Shown: in pieces, positions 25,159-33,982 of the stretch | Position numbering within the stretch: position 1 is the first letter of the stretch | Layout: the number at the start of each line of letters is the position of its first letter | Assembly (NCBI RefSeq): GCF_019799925.1 | Contig: NZ_JABGCG010000001.1 | Location: 558,001 to 622,000 of the forward strand | Source of the DNA: Blastococcus sp. CPCC 205250 | GTDB lineage: Bacteria; Actinomycetota; Actinomycetes; Mycobacteriales; Geodermatophilaceae | DNA: 64,000 nt | Direction: 5' to 3' | The notes under the pieces: model-generated | What the model was told of the DNA's origin: nothing | What the model saw: only the letters and a program-made list of their open reading frames with translations | Database searches by the model: none | Position numbers and translations under genes: made by a program

Positions 25159-25902
25159 TCAGCGCCGAGCACCGGCCAGCGAGCCGGTCGTCGTGGCCGA
25201 CGTGGGGTCGCTGGCCAGGCAGACGACGGCGTGGTCACCGGCCCCCTCCCAGCTGCCCTGGGTCGGCAGCAGGGGCTGGTAGAGCAGCACGGACGAGCCG
25301 TAGTCGATGCCGGCGAAGCCGTAGAAGGCCCCGAGACACAGACCGTCGCCGGCGGCGCTCACCGCGGCTTCCCCGGGCCAGGGGGTGGCCGGCAGGTCGG
25401 TGACCTCGTACACCTCGTGGGTGTGCGGCTCGCTGCACGGCACCACCGTCACGTCGCTGACGGTGCCGGCAGCCAGGCCGGTGAGGCACTGACCGTCGGC
25501 GAGGGTGAGGACGTCGGTGCCCGCACCGGGCGAGGCCGGCCCCGCACCGGGGAGGTCGGGGGTGGCCGCCTCGATCTGCTCCTGGACGTCGTCGGTCACG
25601 TCGCGGACGGTCTCGGCGACCGTCTCGGCGACGTCGGCGGAGGCGTCGAAGCCGCGGACGACGTTCCAGCCGACGTAGGCCACGCCGCACAGCAGCGCCC
25701 CGGCCACGCCGATGCTGCCGACCCGCACGCCGACGCCCCGGCCGCCGCGCGGCTGCGGCGCCGTCCCGAACGGCGCCGCCGGGGGCACGTAGGGCGGCAG
25801 CTCCACCGAGGAGGACCAGGCGGGAGCGCCGGACGGGGTGCCGGTCGGTGGAGCGGAGCGGTCCTGCTGGCTGACGATGCCGGGGGTGGAGGGGGCGGTC
25901 AT
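25159..25902 (-). CDS. Septum-formation-domain membrane protein
   Basis: A 247-residue protein with a Pro/Ser-rich cytoplasmic N-terminus, one membrane helix (about residues 60-82, GSIGVAGALLCGVAYVGWNV), a helical linker and an extracytoplasmic domain with four cysteines (DGQCLTGL, VVPCSEPHTHEVYEV, DGLCLGAFYGF, HAVVCLAS). The C-SEPHTHEVY core is the signature of the actinobacterial Septum_form/DUF4190-associated domain. The name comes from association with septation; biochemical function is unknown. The ATG at 25902 has GGAGAG upstream. It leads the series with the unknown 424-residue protein and the kinase. Confidence 0.7.
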   Translation of the reverse strand: MTAPSTPGIVSQQDRSAPPTGTPSGAPAWSSSVELPPYVPPAAPFGTAPQPRGGRGVGVRVGSIGVAGALLCGVAYVGWNVVRGFDASADVAETVAETVRDVTDDVQEQIEAATPDLPGAGPASPGAGTDVLTLADGQCLTGLAAGTVSDVTVVPCSEPHTHEVYEVTDLPATPWPGEAAVSAAGDGLCLGAFYGFAGIDYGSSVLLYQPLLPTQGSWEGAGDHAVVCLASDPTSATTTGSLAGARR

Positions 25903-26080
25903 GGGTCTGGTCTCTCCGTCGGGTCCGGGGGGATCTGGGGACGGGGAGAACGCTAGGAACGGCGGACCCCGCCCGGCACCGTGCCGACTACGGGGAACCG
26001 CCTCCCGTACTACGGGGATCCGCGGTCGCCGCACCGCTCCGGTACCGCAGCGCCGCGCGCGGACCGGGGCCGGCGGCGGG

Positions 26081-28726
26081 TCAGGAGGCGGCGGCGAGGA
26101 CGTCCCGCAGCTCCAGCCGGCTGGAGACGCCGAGCTTGCCGAACGCCGACTGCAGGTAGCTCTCCACCGTCCGCACCGACAGGTGCAGCTCCCGGGCGAT
26201 CTCGGCGTTGGACAGCCGTGCCGCTGCGCGCGAGGCGACGTCCCGCTCCCGCGGGGTCAGCCCCTCGCCCGAGGCTGCCCGGCCCGCGGAGCGCACCGGG
26301 GCCGCCGACCGCCGGACCGCGGCGAGCACCCGCTGCGCCGCCCGGGCCTCCTCGCGCCCCGCGTGCGGGAGCGCCGCGACGGCGGCCGCGGCGTCCGCGG
26401 CCGCGCCCGGCCAGCCGAGCGCCTGCAGGGCGCCGGCGGCCCGCAGCAGCGCCGCGGGGTCGCCGCCGGCCAGGCCCGCCGCGTGGTCGGCGACGGCGGC
26501 GGCCAGGGGACCGGGCTGGGGGAGCGCGGTCGCGACGAGCAGGTCCACGGCGTCCCGCGAGCCCAGCCGCGCTGCGCTCCACAGCACGAGGACGCCGTCC
26601 CCGGGGCGCCCGGCGGCGACCTCGGCCGCACCCAGGGCCGCGAGCTCGGCGAGGCCGCCGTCCCCGAGCAGCGTCGAGGCCTCGAGGAGGCAGGCGCGCG
26701 CGGCGACCGCCGCGGCGTGCGGGGCGTACCGCTGCGCGCCGTGCTCGGCCAGGTGGGCGCGGGCCCCGGCCGCGTCGCCGGAGCGCGCGGCGCACAGGGC
26801 CAGCGCGGCCAGCGCCGCTCCGGTGCTGACCAGCGGATCGCGCCGCCGGGCCTGGCCCAGCGCCGAGAGCAGGTGCGCCCGCGCCGCCCCGATCCGGCCG
26901 GCGCGGGCGAGCACCAGGCCCTGCACCGCCTCGACCGCGCCGCCGAGCACCAGCGCCTCGGGGCCGGCGCCGACGGGTCCGGCCGAGAGCAGGGCCAGCG
27001 CGTCGTCGACCCGGCCCAGGGCGGCGAGGGCCCGGGCCAGGGCGAGGGCGGCCCCGGTGCGCTGCTCGGCGTCGACCGCGGGGTCGGCCAGCACGGCGGA
27101 CGCCGCGGCCAGCACCGGTTCGGCGTCGCGCTGGCGCCCGGTGGCGACGAGGGCGTCGGCGAGCAGGGCAGCGGCGACCAGCCACGCCCCGACGTCCGGT
27201 GCGCGCAGCGGATCCGGCGGCGGCTCGCCGGCCCCGCGCTCCCGGCCGGGCGGCCCGCCGGCGGTCAGGGCGGTCAGCGGCCCGACCAGCTCGGCGGCCT
27301 CGCCGCGGGCGTGCCGCAGCGCCAGCTCCGCCCCGGTCAGGCCCGCCGCGGGGCCGGCCGGCAGGGCGGCGCGCACGTCGGCGAGCAGGGCGAGCCCGCG
27401 GTCCGCGCCGCCGGCCACCCACACCAGCGAGGCGGCCGCCTCGGCCGCCAGCAGCGCGCGGGTGGCCGGATCCGGTTCTGCCTGGAGCGCCGCGGTGGCG
27501 ACCTGGGCCGCGTGCCCGGCCAGGCCCATCCGGCGCAGTGACTGCGCGCGGACCGCGGCCGCCTCCCCGGCGTGCTCCTCGCCGGTCACCGCCCCGGCCA
27601 GGCGCAGCGCCAGCTCCGGATCGAACGCCGCGCCGGCCGCCCGGGCGGCGCGGACGGCGACCGCGGCGTCCAGGGTGGCGCCGCTGTCCAGCGTCCAGAG
27701 CGCGTAGGAGAGCAGCTGCCTCGGGGAGCCGCCGGTGAGGTCGGCCCCGGCGGCGAGCACCTGCTCGCGCAGCGCCCGGCGGCGGGTGAACGGCACGCCC
27801 CGCCGGACGACGTCGGCGACCAGCCGGTTGGCGATCCGCGCCGAGGGCTCGGGGTCGCCGTCGACCACCACGATCCCGGAGCGCTCCAGGCGCTCGAAGG
27901 CGGCGGCGTCGACGAGGGAGAGCAGCACCCGCAGCGGCAGCCGGTCGGTGAGCGCGACGAGCTCGAGCCCCTCCCGCTCGGCCGCCGACCAGCGGCCCAG
28001 CCGGTTCCCGATCAGCTGGGCGAGCCGGCCGTCGGCGGGGCGGTGCCCGCCGGTCAGCGCCCACACGCCCTCGGTCCGCACCAGCCCGCCCGAGCCCAGC
28101 GCGTCCTCCACCAGGTAGCGCAGCAGCAGCGGGTTGCCCTCGCTGAGGTCGGCGAGGTGGCGCAGCGTGGCGGCGGCGACCGGCCCGTCGAGGTGCCCGC
28201 CGACGAGCTCGCCGACCTCCTGCCCGGTCAGCGGCGGCACCGGCACGGCGGTGAGGACGTCGTCGCGCCACAGCTCGGCGAAGGCGGCCGGCATGTCCAC
28301 CAGGTCGACGGCGGTGACCGCCAGCACCGCGGCACCGGACTCGGCCAGCCCGGCGAGCACGTGCGCCGAGCGCCCGTCGACCAGGGCGCTGTTGTCCACC
28401 AGCACCACGGGCCGCCCGCCGCCTGCGGAGCCGCGCAGGACCCGGCCGAGCGCCCGGCTGACCGCCAGCGGGCCCTCCGGCACGTCGCCGTCGAGGTCGG
28501 TGAGGTGGGCGTGCAGCGCGCCGTAGGGGACGTCGGCGACCAGGGCCGAGCCGCGGACGCTCAGCGCCGGCGGGGACCCGGCCAGCGCCTGCCCCAGCAG
28601 CGTGGTCTTGCCGATGCCCGGCTCGCCGGAGACCACGACCCCGGCACCGGTCGCGGGCCGCAGCCCGGCGCCGACCGTGGCCACCAGCCCGGGCCGGGCC
28701 AGCACCGGCCACCGCCGTTCGCTCAC
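26081..28726 (-). CDS. Large LuxR-type ATPase transcription regulator (LAL)
   Basis: An 881-residue regulator. The N-terminus has an AAA-type ATPase with the P-loop GEPGIGKTT and a Walker-B-like VVLVDNS (Asn in place of the usual second acid). The middle is an Ala-rich helical repeat region like TPRs. The C-terminus (about residues 815-881) is a LuxR helix-turn-helix, LTPRERDVASRAAARLSNAE then VRTVESYLQSAFGKLGV. LAL regulators sense an inducer through the helical part and activate target genes. The GTG overlaps the stop of the truncated hemoglobin gene by 4 bases, so both are made together. The unusual Walker B may slow ATP hydrolysis. Confidence 0.85.
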   Translation of the reverse strand: MSERRWPVLARPGLVATVGAGLRPATGAGVVVSGEPGIGKTTLLGQALAGSPPALSVRGSALVADVPYGALHAHLTDLDGDVPEGPLAVSRALGRVLRGSAGGGRPVVLVDNSALVDGRSAHVLAGLAESGAAVLAVTAVDLVDMPAAFAELWRDDVLTAVPVPPLTGQEVGELVGGHLDGPVAAATLRHLADLSEGNPLLLRYLVEDALGSGGLVRTEGVWALTGGHRPADGRLAQLIGNRLGRWSAAEREGLELVALTDRLPLRVLLSLVDAAAFERLERSGIVVVDGDPEPSARIANRLVADVVRRGVPFTRRRALREQVLAAGADLTGGSPRQLLSYALWTLDSGATLDAAVAVRAARAAGAAFDPELALRLAGAVTGEEHAGEAAAVRAQSLRRMGLAGHAAQVATAALQAEPDPATRALLAAEAAASLVWVAGGADRGLALLADVRAALPAGPAAGLTGAELALRHARGEAAELVGPLTALTAGGPPGRERGAGEPPPDPLRAPDVGAWLVAAALLADALVATGRQRDAEPVLAAASAVLADPAVDAEQRTGAALALARALAALGRVDDALALLSAGPVGAGPEALVLGGAVEAVQGLVLARAGRIGAARAHLLSALGQARRRDPLVSTGAALAALALCAARSGDAAGARAHLAEHGAQRYAPHAAAVAARACLLEASTLLGDGGLAELAALGAAEVAAGRPGDGVLVLWSAARLGSRDAVDLLVATALPQPGPLAAAVADHAAGLAGGDPAALLRAAGALQALGWPGAAADAAAAVAALPHAGREEARAAQRVLAAVRRSAAPVRSAGRAASGEGLTPRERDVASRAAARLSNAEIARELHLSVRTVESYLQSAFGKLGVSSRLELRDVLAAAS

Positions 28727-29103
28727 GCCGACACCACGTCACCGCGCAGGGCGTCGACGCGGGCGCCGACCTCGGCCAGCCCCTCGGGCGGCGTCCCGAG
28801 CTCGCGGAGCGTGGCCAGCAGGTGGTCGCGCACCCGGTCGAAGGCCGCGTCGTCGATCGCCAGGCCGGCGTGCGCCCGCGCGAGCTCGCGGCCCCGGTAG
28901 CGCGCCGCCGTGCCGAGCGTGTCGGGCCCGCCCAGGACGACGGTGAGGAAGTCGCGCTGGTGCTGGCGCAGCGCCGGGACGTCGACGCCGTCGAACCAGG
29001 GCGCCACGGTGGGGTCGCTGACCACCCGGTCGTAGAGGACGGTCACGGCGACGTCCAGAGCCGCTGCCCCGCCCACGGCCTCGTACAGCCGATCGTCGCC
29101 CAC
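28723..29103 (-). CDS. Truncated hemoglobin, group I
   Basis: A 126-residue 2-on-2 globin. It shows the group-1 pattern LYEAVGGAAALDVAVTVLYD (B10 Tyr), WFDGVDVPALRQHQRDFLTV and the proximal His in ARAHAGLAIDDAAFDRV. Such proteins bind O2 or NO. The start is taken as GTG at 29103. The 4-base overlap with the downstream LAL regulator is unusual and hints that heme gas binding and the regulator belong to one response. It is divergent from the alpha/beta hydrolase gene with a 96-base intergenic region. Confidence 0.8.
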   Translation of the reverse strand: MGDDRLYEAVGGAAALDVAVTVLYDRVVSDPTVAPWFDGVDVPALRQHQRDFLTVVLGGPDTLGTAARYRGRELARAHAGLAIDDAAFDRVRDHLLATLRELGTPPEGLAEVGARVDALRGDVVSA

Positions 29104-29199
29104 GCCGTCCTCGCTGTCGCCGTCGTACCGCGCGCCGTGCCCCCGTCCGCGGACGGTGCCGCAGCGTAGTGCCGGGGAGGCGCTCCGGGGGGTGGACGG

Positions 29200-30033
29200 G
29201 TGACCATCGGCGTCGTGCTGCGGCGGGTGCTCCGGACGGCGCTGGCGCTCGTCGTCGTGTGTGCTGTCCTCGTGGGACTGCTGTGGGCGTTCCAGCGCCG
29301 GCTGGTCTACCTGCCCGACGACGGCCCGGTGCCCGCCGCCGCCGACGTCCTGCCCCGGGGCCGCGACGTGGCACTCACCACCGGCGACGGGCTGCGCCTG
29401 GGGGCCTGGTACCTCCCGGGGCGCTCGCCCGGCGCGCCGGCGGTGCTCGTGGCCGCGGGCAACGGCGGCAACCGGGAGCACCGGGCGCTGCTGGCCCGGG
29501 CGCTGGCCGCCGAGGGGCTGGCGGTGCTCCTGTTCGACTACCGCGGCTACGGGGGGAACCCCGGCAGCCCCAGCGAGGAGGGGCTGGCGCTCGACGTGCG
29601 GGCGGCGCGGGCGTGGCTGGTGGAGGAGGCCGGTGTCCCGCAGGACCGGCTGGTCTACCTCGGCGAGAGCCTGGGCTGCGCCGTCGTCACCGAGCTCGCC
29701 CTGGAGCACCCGCCTGCCGGGCTGGTGCTCCGCTCGCCGTTCGTCGACCTGGCGGCTGTGGGCGCCGAGCACTTCCCGTTCCTGCCGGTGCGGCTGCTGC
29801 TGCGCGACCGCTACCCGGTCGCCGAGCAGGTGGCGCGGCTCGACGTGCCGACGACGGTGCTGCTCGGCACGGCCGACACCATCGTGCCGCCGGCGCAGAG
29901 CCGGGCCGTGGCCGAGGCCGCCGGCCGGCTGCACGCCCTCGTCGAGGTGCCGGGAGCCGGCCACAACGACGTCGTGTTCCTCGACGGGGAGCAGGTCGTG
30001 CGCGCCGTCACCGACCTGGCACCGGCGAGTTGA
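29200..30033 (+). CDS. Membrane-anchored alpha/beta hydrolase
   Basis: A 277-residue protein with an N-terminal membrane helix (residues about 5-30) and an alpha/beta hydrolase fold of the ABHD13/BEM46-like type. Visible motifs are the oxyanion strand VLVAAGNGGNREH, the nucleophile elbow YLGESLGCAVV (GxSxG), Asp in LLGTADTIVPP and His in GAGHNDVV. The substrate is unknown. The GTG at 29200 directly follows a GGTGGACGG. It ends at a strong hairpin terminator. Confidence 0.8.
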   Translation: MTIGVVLRRVLRTALALVVVCAVLVGLLWAFQRRLVYLPDDGPVPAAADVLPRGRDVALTTGDGLRLGAWYLPGRSPGAPAVLVAAGNGGNREHRALLARALAAEGLAVLLFDYRGYGGNPGSPSEEGLALDVRAARAWLVEEAGVPQDRLVYLGESLGCAVVTELALEHPPAGLVLRSPFVDLAAVGAEHFPFLPVRLLLRDRYPVAEQVARLDVPTTVLLGTADTIVPPAQSRAVAEAAGRLHALVEVPGAGHNDVVFLDGEQVVRAVTDLAPAS

Positions 30034-30047
30034 CCCCCGCGGACGCC

Positions 30048-30084
30048 GACGGCGCCCCGCACCGGGGAGGTGCGGGGCGCCGTC
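30048..30084. terminator. Terminator between hydrolase and 78-residue protein genes
   Basis: Perfect 15-bp arms (30048-30062 and 30070-30084) with a 7-base loop between convergent genes. Confidence 0.8.
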
Positions 30085-30101
30085 CGGGCAAGGGGAGCCG
30101 G

Positions 30102-30338
30102 TCAGCTCCCGCGCTTCACCTCGGCCTGCACGATGCCGCGGAGCGCGGTGTTCAGCGCCTCGTCGCCGGTGTCGCCGGACTCCAGGGCCTGCCGGGCCTG
30201 CTCGGGCAGCGTCGAGGGGTCGACGTCGTCGAGCCACGTCACGTCCCCGCCGGTGCGGCTGCCGACCTTGAGGCCGGATCCCTCCTTCCGCAGCACGTAC
30301 TCCTCGCCGTCCAGCTTGATCGTCATGTCGTCGGTCAT
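30102..30338 (-). CDS. Small conserved-looking protein, unknown
   Basis: A 78-residue acidic protein: MTDDMTIKLDGEEYVLRKEG, then DVTWLDDVDPSTLPEQARQA and a helical end. A beta-hairpin followed by helices is likely. There is no membrane segment. It has its own start and a terminator at its 3' end. Function is unknown. Confidence 0.6.
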   Translation of the reverse strand: MTDDMTIKLDGEEYVLRKEGSGLKVGSRTGGDVTWLDDVDPSTLPEQARQALESGDTGDEALNTALRGIVQAEVKRGS

Positions 30339-30446
30339 GGGAGCCCCCTACCCCGCCACGGCCCGGCCGCACCTCGCCGCCGTGACCGGCGCCCGACCGG
30401 CCCGCACCGTCCCGCCGAGCACCGTCCCGCCCAGCACCATGGGCGC

Positions 30447-30794
30447 ATGGACGACGAGTGCTGCGAGGTCGTGGTCACCGCTGCGGACGCCGACTGGCTG
30501 GCCGGCCTCACCCGGGACCTGGTCGACCGGCGGCTGGCCGCGTGCGGGCACGTCCTGACCGCCGTCCGGTCGGTGTACCGGTGGGAGGGCGCGGTGCACG
30601 ACGAGGCCGAGGCGCGCATCGGGCTGCACACCCGCCGCGCACTGGTGCCCGAGATCGTCGAGCACGTCACGGCCGTGCACCCCTACGACGTGCCCTGTGT
30701 CATCGCGCTGCCACTGGTCGGCGGAGCCCCGGCGTACCTGGCCTGGATCGTGGCCGAGACACGGTCCCCCACCCCTGTGGGGGAGACCGGCTGA
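30447..30794 (+). CDS. cutA: CutA1 divalent-ion tolerance protein
   Basis: A 115-residue protein of the CutA1 family: VVTAADADWLAGLTRDLVDR, LAACGHVL, VRSVYRWEGAVHDEAEARIG and the closing HPYDVPCVIALPLVGGAPAY LAW. CutA1 forms very stable trimers and is linked to copper and other metal tolerance, though its exact role is debated. The ATG at 30447 is used. The stop overlaps a sigma28-like promoter of the next gene. Confidence 0.85.
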   Translation: MDDECCEVVVTAADADWLAGLTRDLVDRRLAACGHVLTAVRSVYRWEGAVHDEAEARIGLHTRRALVPEIVEHVTAVHPYDVPCVIALPLVGGAPAYLAWIVAETRSPTPVGETG

Positions 30795-30817
30795 AGACCG
30801 GACGGATCCGTGCCGAA
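30791..30817 (+). promoter_or_regulatory. Sigma28/WhiG-like promoter of the GGDEF-EAL gene
   Basis: CTGA at 30791-30794, a 17-base spacer, then GCCGAA at 30812-30817 with AA following. This fits the FliA/WhiG class (CTCA or TAAA, then GCCGAA/T). The same 13 bases CGGCTGAAGACCG and the same spacing occur at 52807-52833. It lies 50 bases before the start codon. Confidence 0.5.
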
Positions 30818-30867
30818 AACTGGGGGGACCGGGGTCACACCGACCCCACCGGAGCGAGGAGGCGGCC

Positions 30868-32658
30868 ATGCAGCCCGGGTGTCCTCCCAGTGACCGTCCG
30901 GCCGGTCCCCGCGACCCGGCCGCCGCGGTGCTCGACGCACTCCCGCTGCCCGCGCTGGTCGTCGACTCGGGCGGCGTCGTCCGGTACGCCAACACCGCCT
31001 GGCGCAGTGCGGTCGAGGCGCTGGGCGACCAGCGGCTGCACTGCACGCACGGGGTCACCGACTACTTCGAGCTGCTCCGCCGGCTGGGCGACACCCCGGA
31101 CATCCAGGCCTTCGCCGCACGCATGGCCCGGCTGCTGCGCGACGGGGCTGGGGTGGTCGAGCACGACTACGCCTTCGCCTGCCCCGGTGGTCCGCGCTGG
31201 TACCACCTCGAGGCGGCGCCCATCGACGCCACCGGCCGCTTCGTCGTCACCCACACCGACGTCACGGCGCGGGTGCGGGCGAGCCGGGAGAGCGCCTGGC
31301 TGGCCCGGCACGACCCGCTGACGACGCTGCCCAACCGCAGCCACCTGCACCAGGTGGTCGACGCGGAGCTGCGGCGCCCCGGCCGCGGGCCGTTGTCGCT
31401 GCTGCTGCTCGACGTCGACGGCTTCAGCGAGGTCAACGACTCCTCCGGCCACGACGCCGGCGACGAGCTGCTGCGCCAGGTCGCCGCCCGCCTGCGCCGG
31501 GTGGCCCGGGGCAGCGACGTCGTCGGCCGGCTCGGCGACGACGAGTTCCTGCTGGTCTCCCCGGACTGCGACGCCGACTGCGCTCCCGCCGTCGCGCAGC
31601 GCGTCCAGGCCGCCCTCGGCGGTGAGCCCTACCCGGTCGCCGGCCGCGTCCTGCGGCTGGCGGTCAGCGTCGGCGTGGCCACGGCCGACGCCGGCGGGCA
31701 CCCCGGGGCCGCCGGTCTCATCCGCGACGCCGACCTGGCCCTGTCGGCCGCCCGGACGGCGGGCCGCGGCGGCCTGCGGTCGTTCACCCCGGAGCTGCGC
31801 AGCGCCGCCGAGCGCCGCGCCACCCTCGGCTCGGAGCTGCTGCACGCCCTCGACCACGACGAGCTGGTGCTGCACTACCAGCCGGTCATGTACCTGCCCA
31901 ACGGCGACTGCAGCGGTGTCGAGGCGCTGGTCCGCTGGCAGCACCCGGAGCGCGGGCTGCTCTTCCCCGGGGACTTCCTCGACGCGGCCGAGCAGCACGA
32001 CCTGCTGCTGCCGCTGACCCGGTGGGTGCTGCACGAGGCGTCCCGGCAGACCGCGGCGTGGTCGCGCCAGGGGCTGCGGCTGGTCACCGGTGTGAACATC
32101 AACGCCGGCCACTTCGCCACCGGCACCCTCGTCGACGACGTGTTCGCCGCCCTGCGGGCCGCCGGGCTGCCGCCCGAGCAGCTGGTGCTCGAGCTGACCG
32201 AGACCTCCGTGGCCCAGGACGCCGAGCGGGCCGCCGCGCAGTTCGCCGAGCTCCGCGGCCTCGGGGTGGAGGTGTCCATCGACGACTTCGGCAGCGGCTT
32301 CTCCTCGCTGGGGCAGCTGGTCTCCATCCCCTGCGGCGTCCTCAAGATCGACCGCAGCCTGGTGTCCTATCCCGAGGGGCGGCGCTGCCAGGCCGCCGCG
32401 GCGATCGCCGCCGTCGTCGCACTCGGCCAGGCCTGCGGCATGCGGACCCTCGCCGAGGGCGTGGAGACCGCCGAGCAGCTGGCCCTGGCCGTCGAGCTGG
32501 GCTGCACCTTCGCGCAGGGCTACCACATCGCCCGGCCGATGCCGGCCGACCAGGTGTACCCGTGGATGCTCGCCCGCAGCGGTGGCCGGCCGCCCGAGCC
32601 GCAGCTCACCGAGGCCGCAGCGATCGCCCGCGCCTCCGCCGTCCCGTCGCCCCGCTGA
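30868..32658 (+). CDS. PAS-GGDEF-EAL cyclic-di-GMP protein
   Basis: A 596-residue protein with a PAS-like sensor (about residues 25-140), a GGDEF domain (about 145-320) and an EAL domain (about 335-580). The cyclase signature is RLGDDEFLLV, with Asp at the second Gly position, so cyclase activity is doubtful. The phosphodiesterase site is intact: VEALVRW, LVLELTETSV, SIDDFGSGFSSL, LKIDRSLV, LAEGVET and QGYHIARP. It is therefore more likely to degrade cyclic-di-GMP, with GGDEF as a regulatory part. The ATG at 30868 has GAGGAGG upstream. The sigma28-like promoter suggests a link to motility or development. Confidence 0.85.
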   Translation: MQPGCPPSDRPAGPRDPAAAVLDALPLPALVVDSGGVVRYANTAWRSAVEALGDQRLHCTHGVTDYFELLRRLGDTPDIQAFAARMARLLRDGAGVVEHDYAFACPGGPRWYHLEAAPIDATGRFVVTHTDVTARVRASRESAWLARHDPLTTLPNRSHLHQVVDAELRRPGRGPLSLLLLDVDGFSEVNDSSGHDAGDELLRQVAARLRRVARGSDVVGRLGDDEFLLVSPDCDADCAPAVAQRVQAALGGEPYPVAGRVLRLAVSVGVATADAGGHPGAAGLIRDADLALSAARTAGRGGLRSFTPELRSAAERRATLGSELLHALDHDELVLHYQPVMYLPNGDCSGVEALVRWQHPERGLLFPGDFLDAAEQHDLLLPLTRWVLHEASRQTAAWSRQGLRLVTGVNINAGHFATGTLVDDVFAALRAAGLPPEQLVLELTETSVAQDAERAAAQFAELRGLGVEVSIDDFGSGFSSLGQLVSIPCGVLKIDRSLVSYPEGRRCQAAAAIAAVVALGQACGMRTLAEGVETAEQLALAVELGCTFAQGYHIARPMPADQVYPWMLARSGGRPPEPQLTEAAAIARASAVPSPR

Positions 32659-32677
32659 ACCCGCGGCGGCGGCGCAC

Positions 32678-32683
32678 TACCCT
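32678..32683 (+). promoter_or_regulatory. -10 box of prfB
   Basis: TACCCT ends 8 bases before the GTG of prfB, consistent with a leaderless or near-leaderless transcript. Confidence 0.4.
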
Positions 32684-32691
32684 CGGGAGAC

Positions 32692-33807
32692 GTGGCTGCT
32701 GACTTCTCCGTCGTCCTGGACGAGCTCGACACGACCCTGAAGTCGATCGAGGCCGTGCTCGACGTCGACAAGCTGCGCCAGGAGGTCGCCGAGCTCGAGC
32801 AGCAGGCGGCCGCTCCCGACCTGTGGAACGACGTCGAGGCCGCCCAGGCGCTGACCTCCAAGCTCTCCTACCTGCAGGGCGACCTGCGCCGGGTCGAGGA
32901 GCTGCGCAGCCGGCTGGACGACGTCGGCCTGCTGCACGAGATGGCGGCCGAGGAGGACGACGCGGCGACGACGGCCGAGGCCGAGCGCGAGCTGGAGAGC
33001 ATCCGCTCGGCCATCGACGAGCTCGAGGTCCGGACGCTGCTGTCGGGGGAGTACGACGCCCGCGAGGCGCTGGTGACCATCCGCTCGGAGGCCGGCGGGG
33101 TCGACGCCGCCGACTTCGCCGAGATGCTCATGCGGATGTACCTGCGCTGGGCCGAGCGCCGCAAGTACCCCACCGAGGTCTACGACGTGAGCTACGCCGA
33201 GGAGGCCGGCATCAAGTCGGCCACCTTCGCGGTCAAGGCGCCCTACGCCTACGGCACGCTCTCGGTCGAGCAGGGCACCCACCGGCTGGTGCGGATCTCC
33301 CCGTTCGACAACCAGGGCCGGCGGCAGACCTCGTTCGCCGGCGTCGAGGTGCTCCCGGTCGTCGAGCAGACCGACCACGTGGACATCCCCGAGAACGAGA
33401 TCCGCGTCGACGTCTTCCGCTCCTCGGGTCCCGGTGGGCAGAGCGTGAACACCACCGACTCCGCCGTCCGCATGACGCACATCCCGACCGGCATCGTGGT
33501 GTCCTGCCAGAACGAGAAGAGCCAGATCCAGAACCGCGCCGCGGCGCTGCGGGTGCTCCAGGCGCGGCTGCTCGTCGTCCGCCAGGCCGAGCAGCGGGCC
33601 GAGATGGACGCGCTCAAGGGCGAGGGCGGCAGCAGCTGGGGCAACCAGATGCGCTCCTACGTGCTGCACCCGTACCAGATGGTCAAGGACCTGCGCACCG
33701 AGACCGAGAGCGGCAACCCGTCCAACGTCCTCGACGGCGACATCGACACCTTCATCGAGGCCGGCATCCGGTGGCGCAAGCAGCAGGAGGCCGTCGCCGC
33801 GGGCTGA
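32692..33807 (+). CDS. prfB: Peptide chain release factor 2
   Basis: A 371-residue class I release factor reading UGA and UAA. The anticodon-like tripeptide SPF is in [10 protein letters not shown], and the peptidyl-tRNA hydrolysis motif GGQ is in [16 protein letters not shown]. Length and domain order are as usual for RF2. There is no internal stop or programmed +1 frameshift, as is normal in actinomycetes. It begins a core series followed by ftsE, ftsX and smpB. Confidence 0.97.
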   Translation: MAADFSVVLDELDTTLKSIEAVLDVDKLRQEVAELEQQAAAPDLWNDVEAAQALTSKLSYLQGDLRRVEELRSRLDDVGLLHEMAAEEDDAATTAEAERELESIRSAIDELEVRTLLSGEYDAREALVTIRSEAGGVDAADFAEMLMRMYLRWAERRKYPTEVYDVSYAEEAGIKSATFAVKAPYAYGTLSVEQGTHRLVRISPFDNQGRRQTSFAGVEVLPVVEQTDHVDIPENEIRVDVFRSSGPGGQSVNTTDSAVRMTHIPTGIVVSCQNEKSQIQNRAAALRVLQARLLVVRQAEQRAEMDALKGEGGSSWGNQMRSYVLHPYQMVKDLRTETESGNPSNVLDGDIDTFIEAGIRWRKQQEAVAAG

Positions 33808-33968
33808 CACCGGGCGTCGTGACCGACAGCGTTGCCTTCGTCACGATGCGGTACGGACGGCGACCCTGTGTGATCGACCGTCCAGGCACTCCGTCCCCGG
33901 CCGTCACCGTGCGCGAGAAGCGTCGGAGCGTTGCCGCGCGAACGGGCTGTCAGCCGGTCCCGGGCAGG

Positions 33969-33974
33969 TACCGT
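33969..33974 (+). promoter_or_regulatory. -10 box of ftsE
   Basis: TACCGT ends 8 bases before the GTG of ftsE. It suggests that ftsE has its own leaderless promoter within the 175-base gap after prfB. Confidence 0.4.
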
Positions 33975-33982
33975 GGCGCCTC

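Noticed and set aside
30795..30867. Possible c-di-GMP riboswitch before the GGDEF-EAL gene
   Set aside because: No GEMM core motifs are present; the segment is better explained by a sigma28-like promoter and a short leader.
32692..33807. Programmed +1 frameshift in prfB
   Set aside because: The frame is continuous with no in-frame TGA, as usual in actinomycetes.
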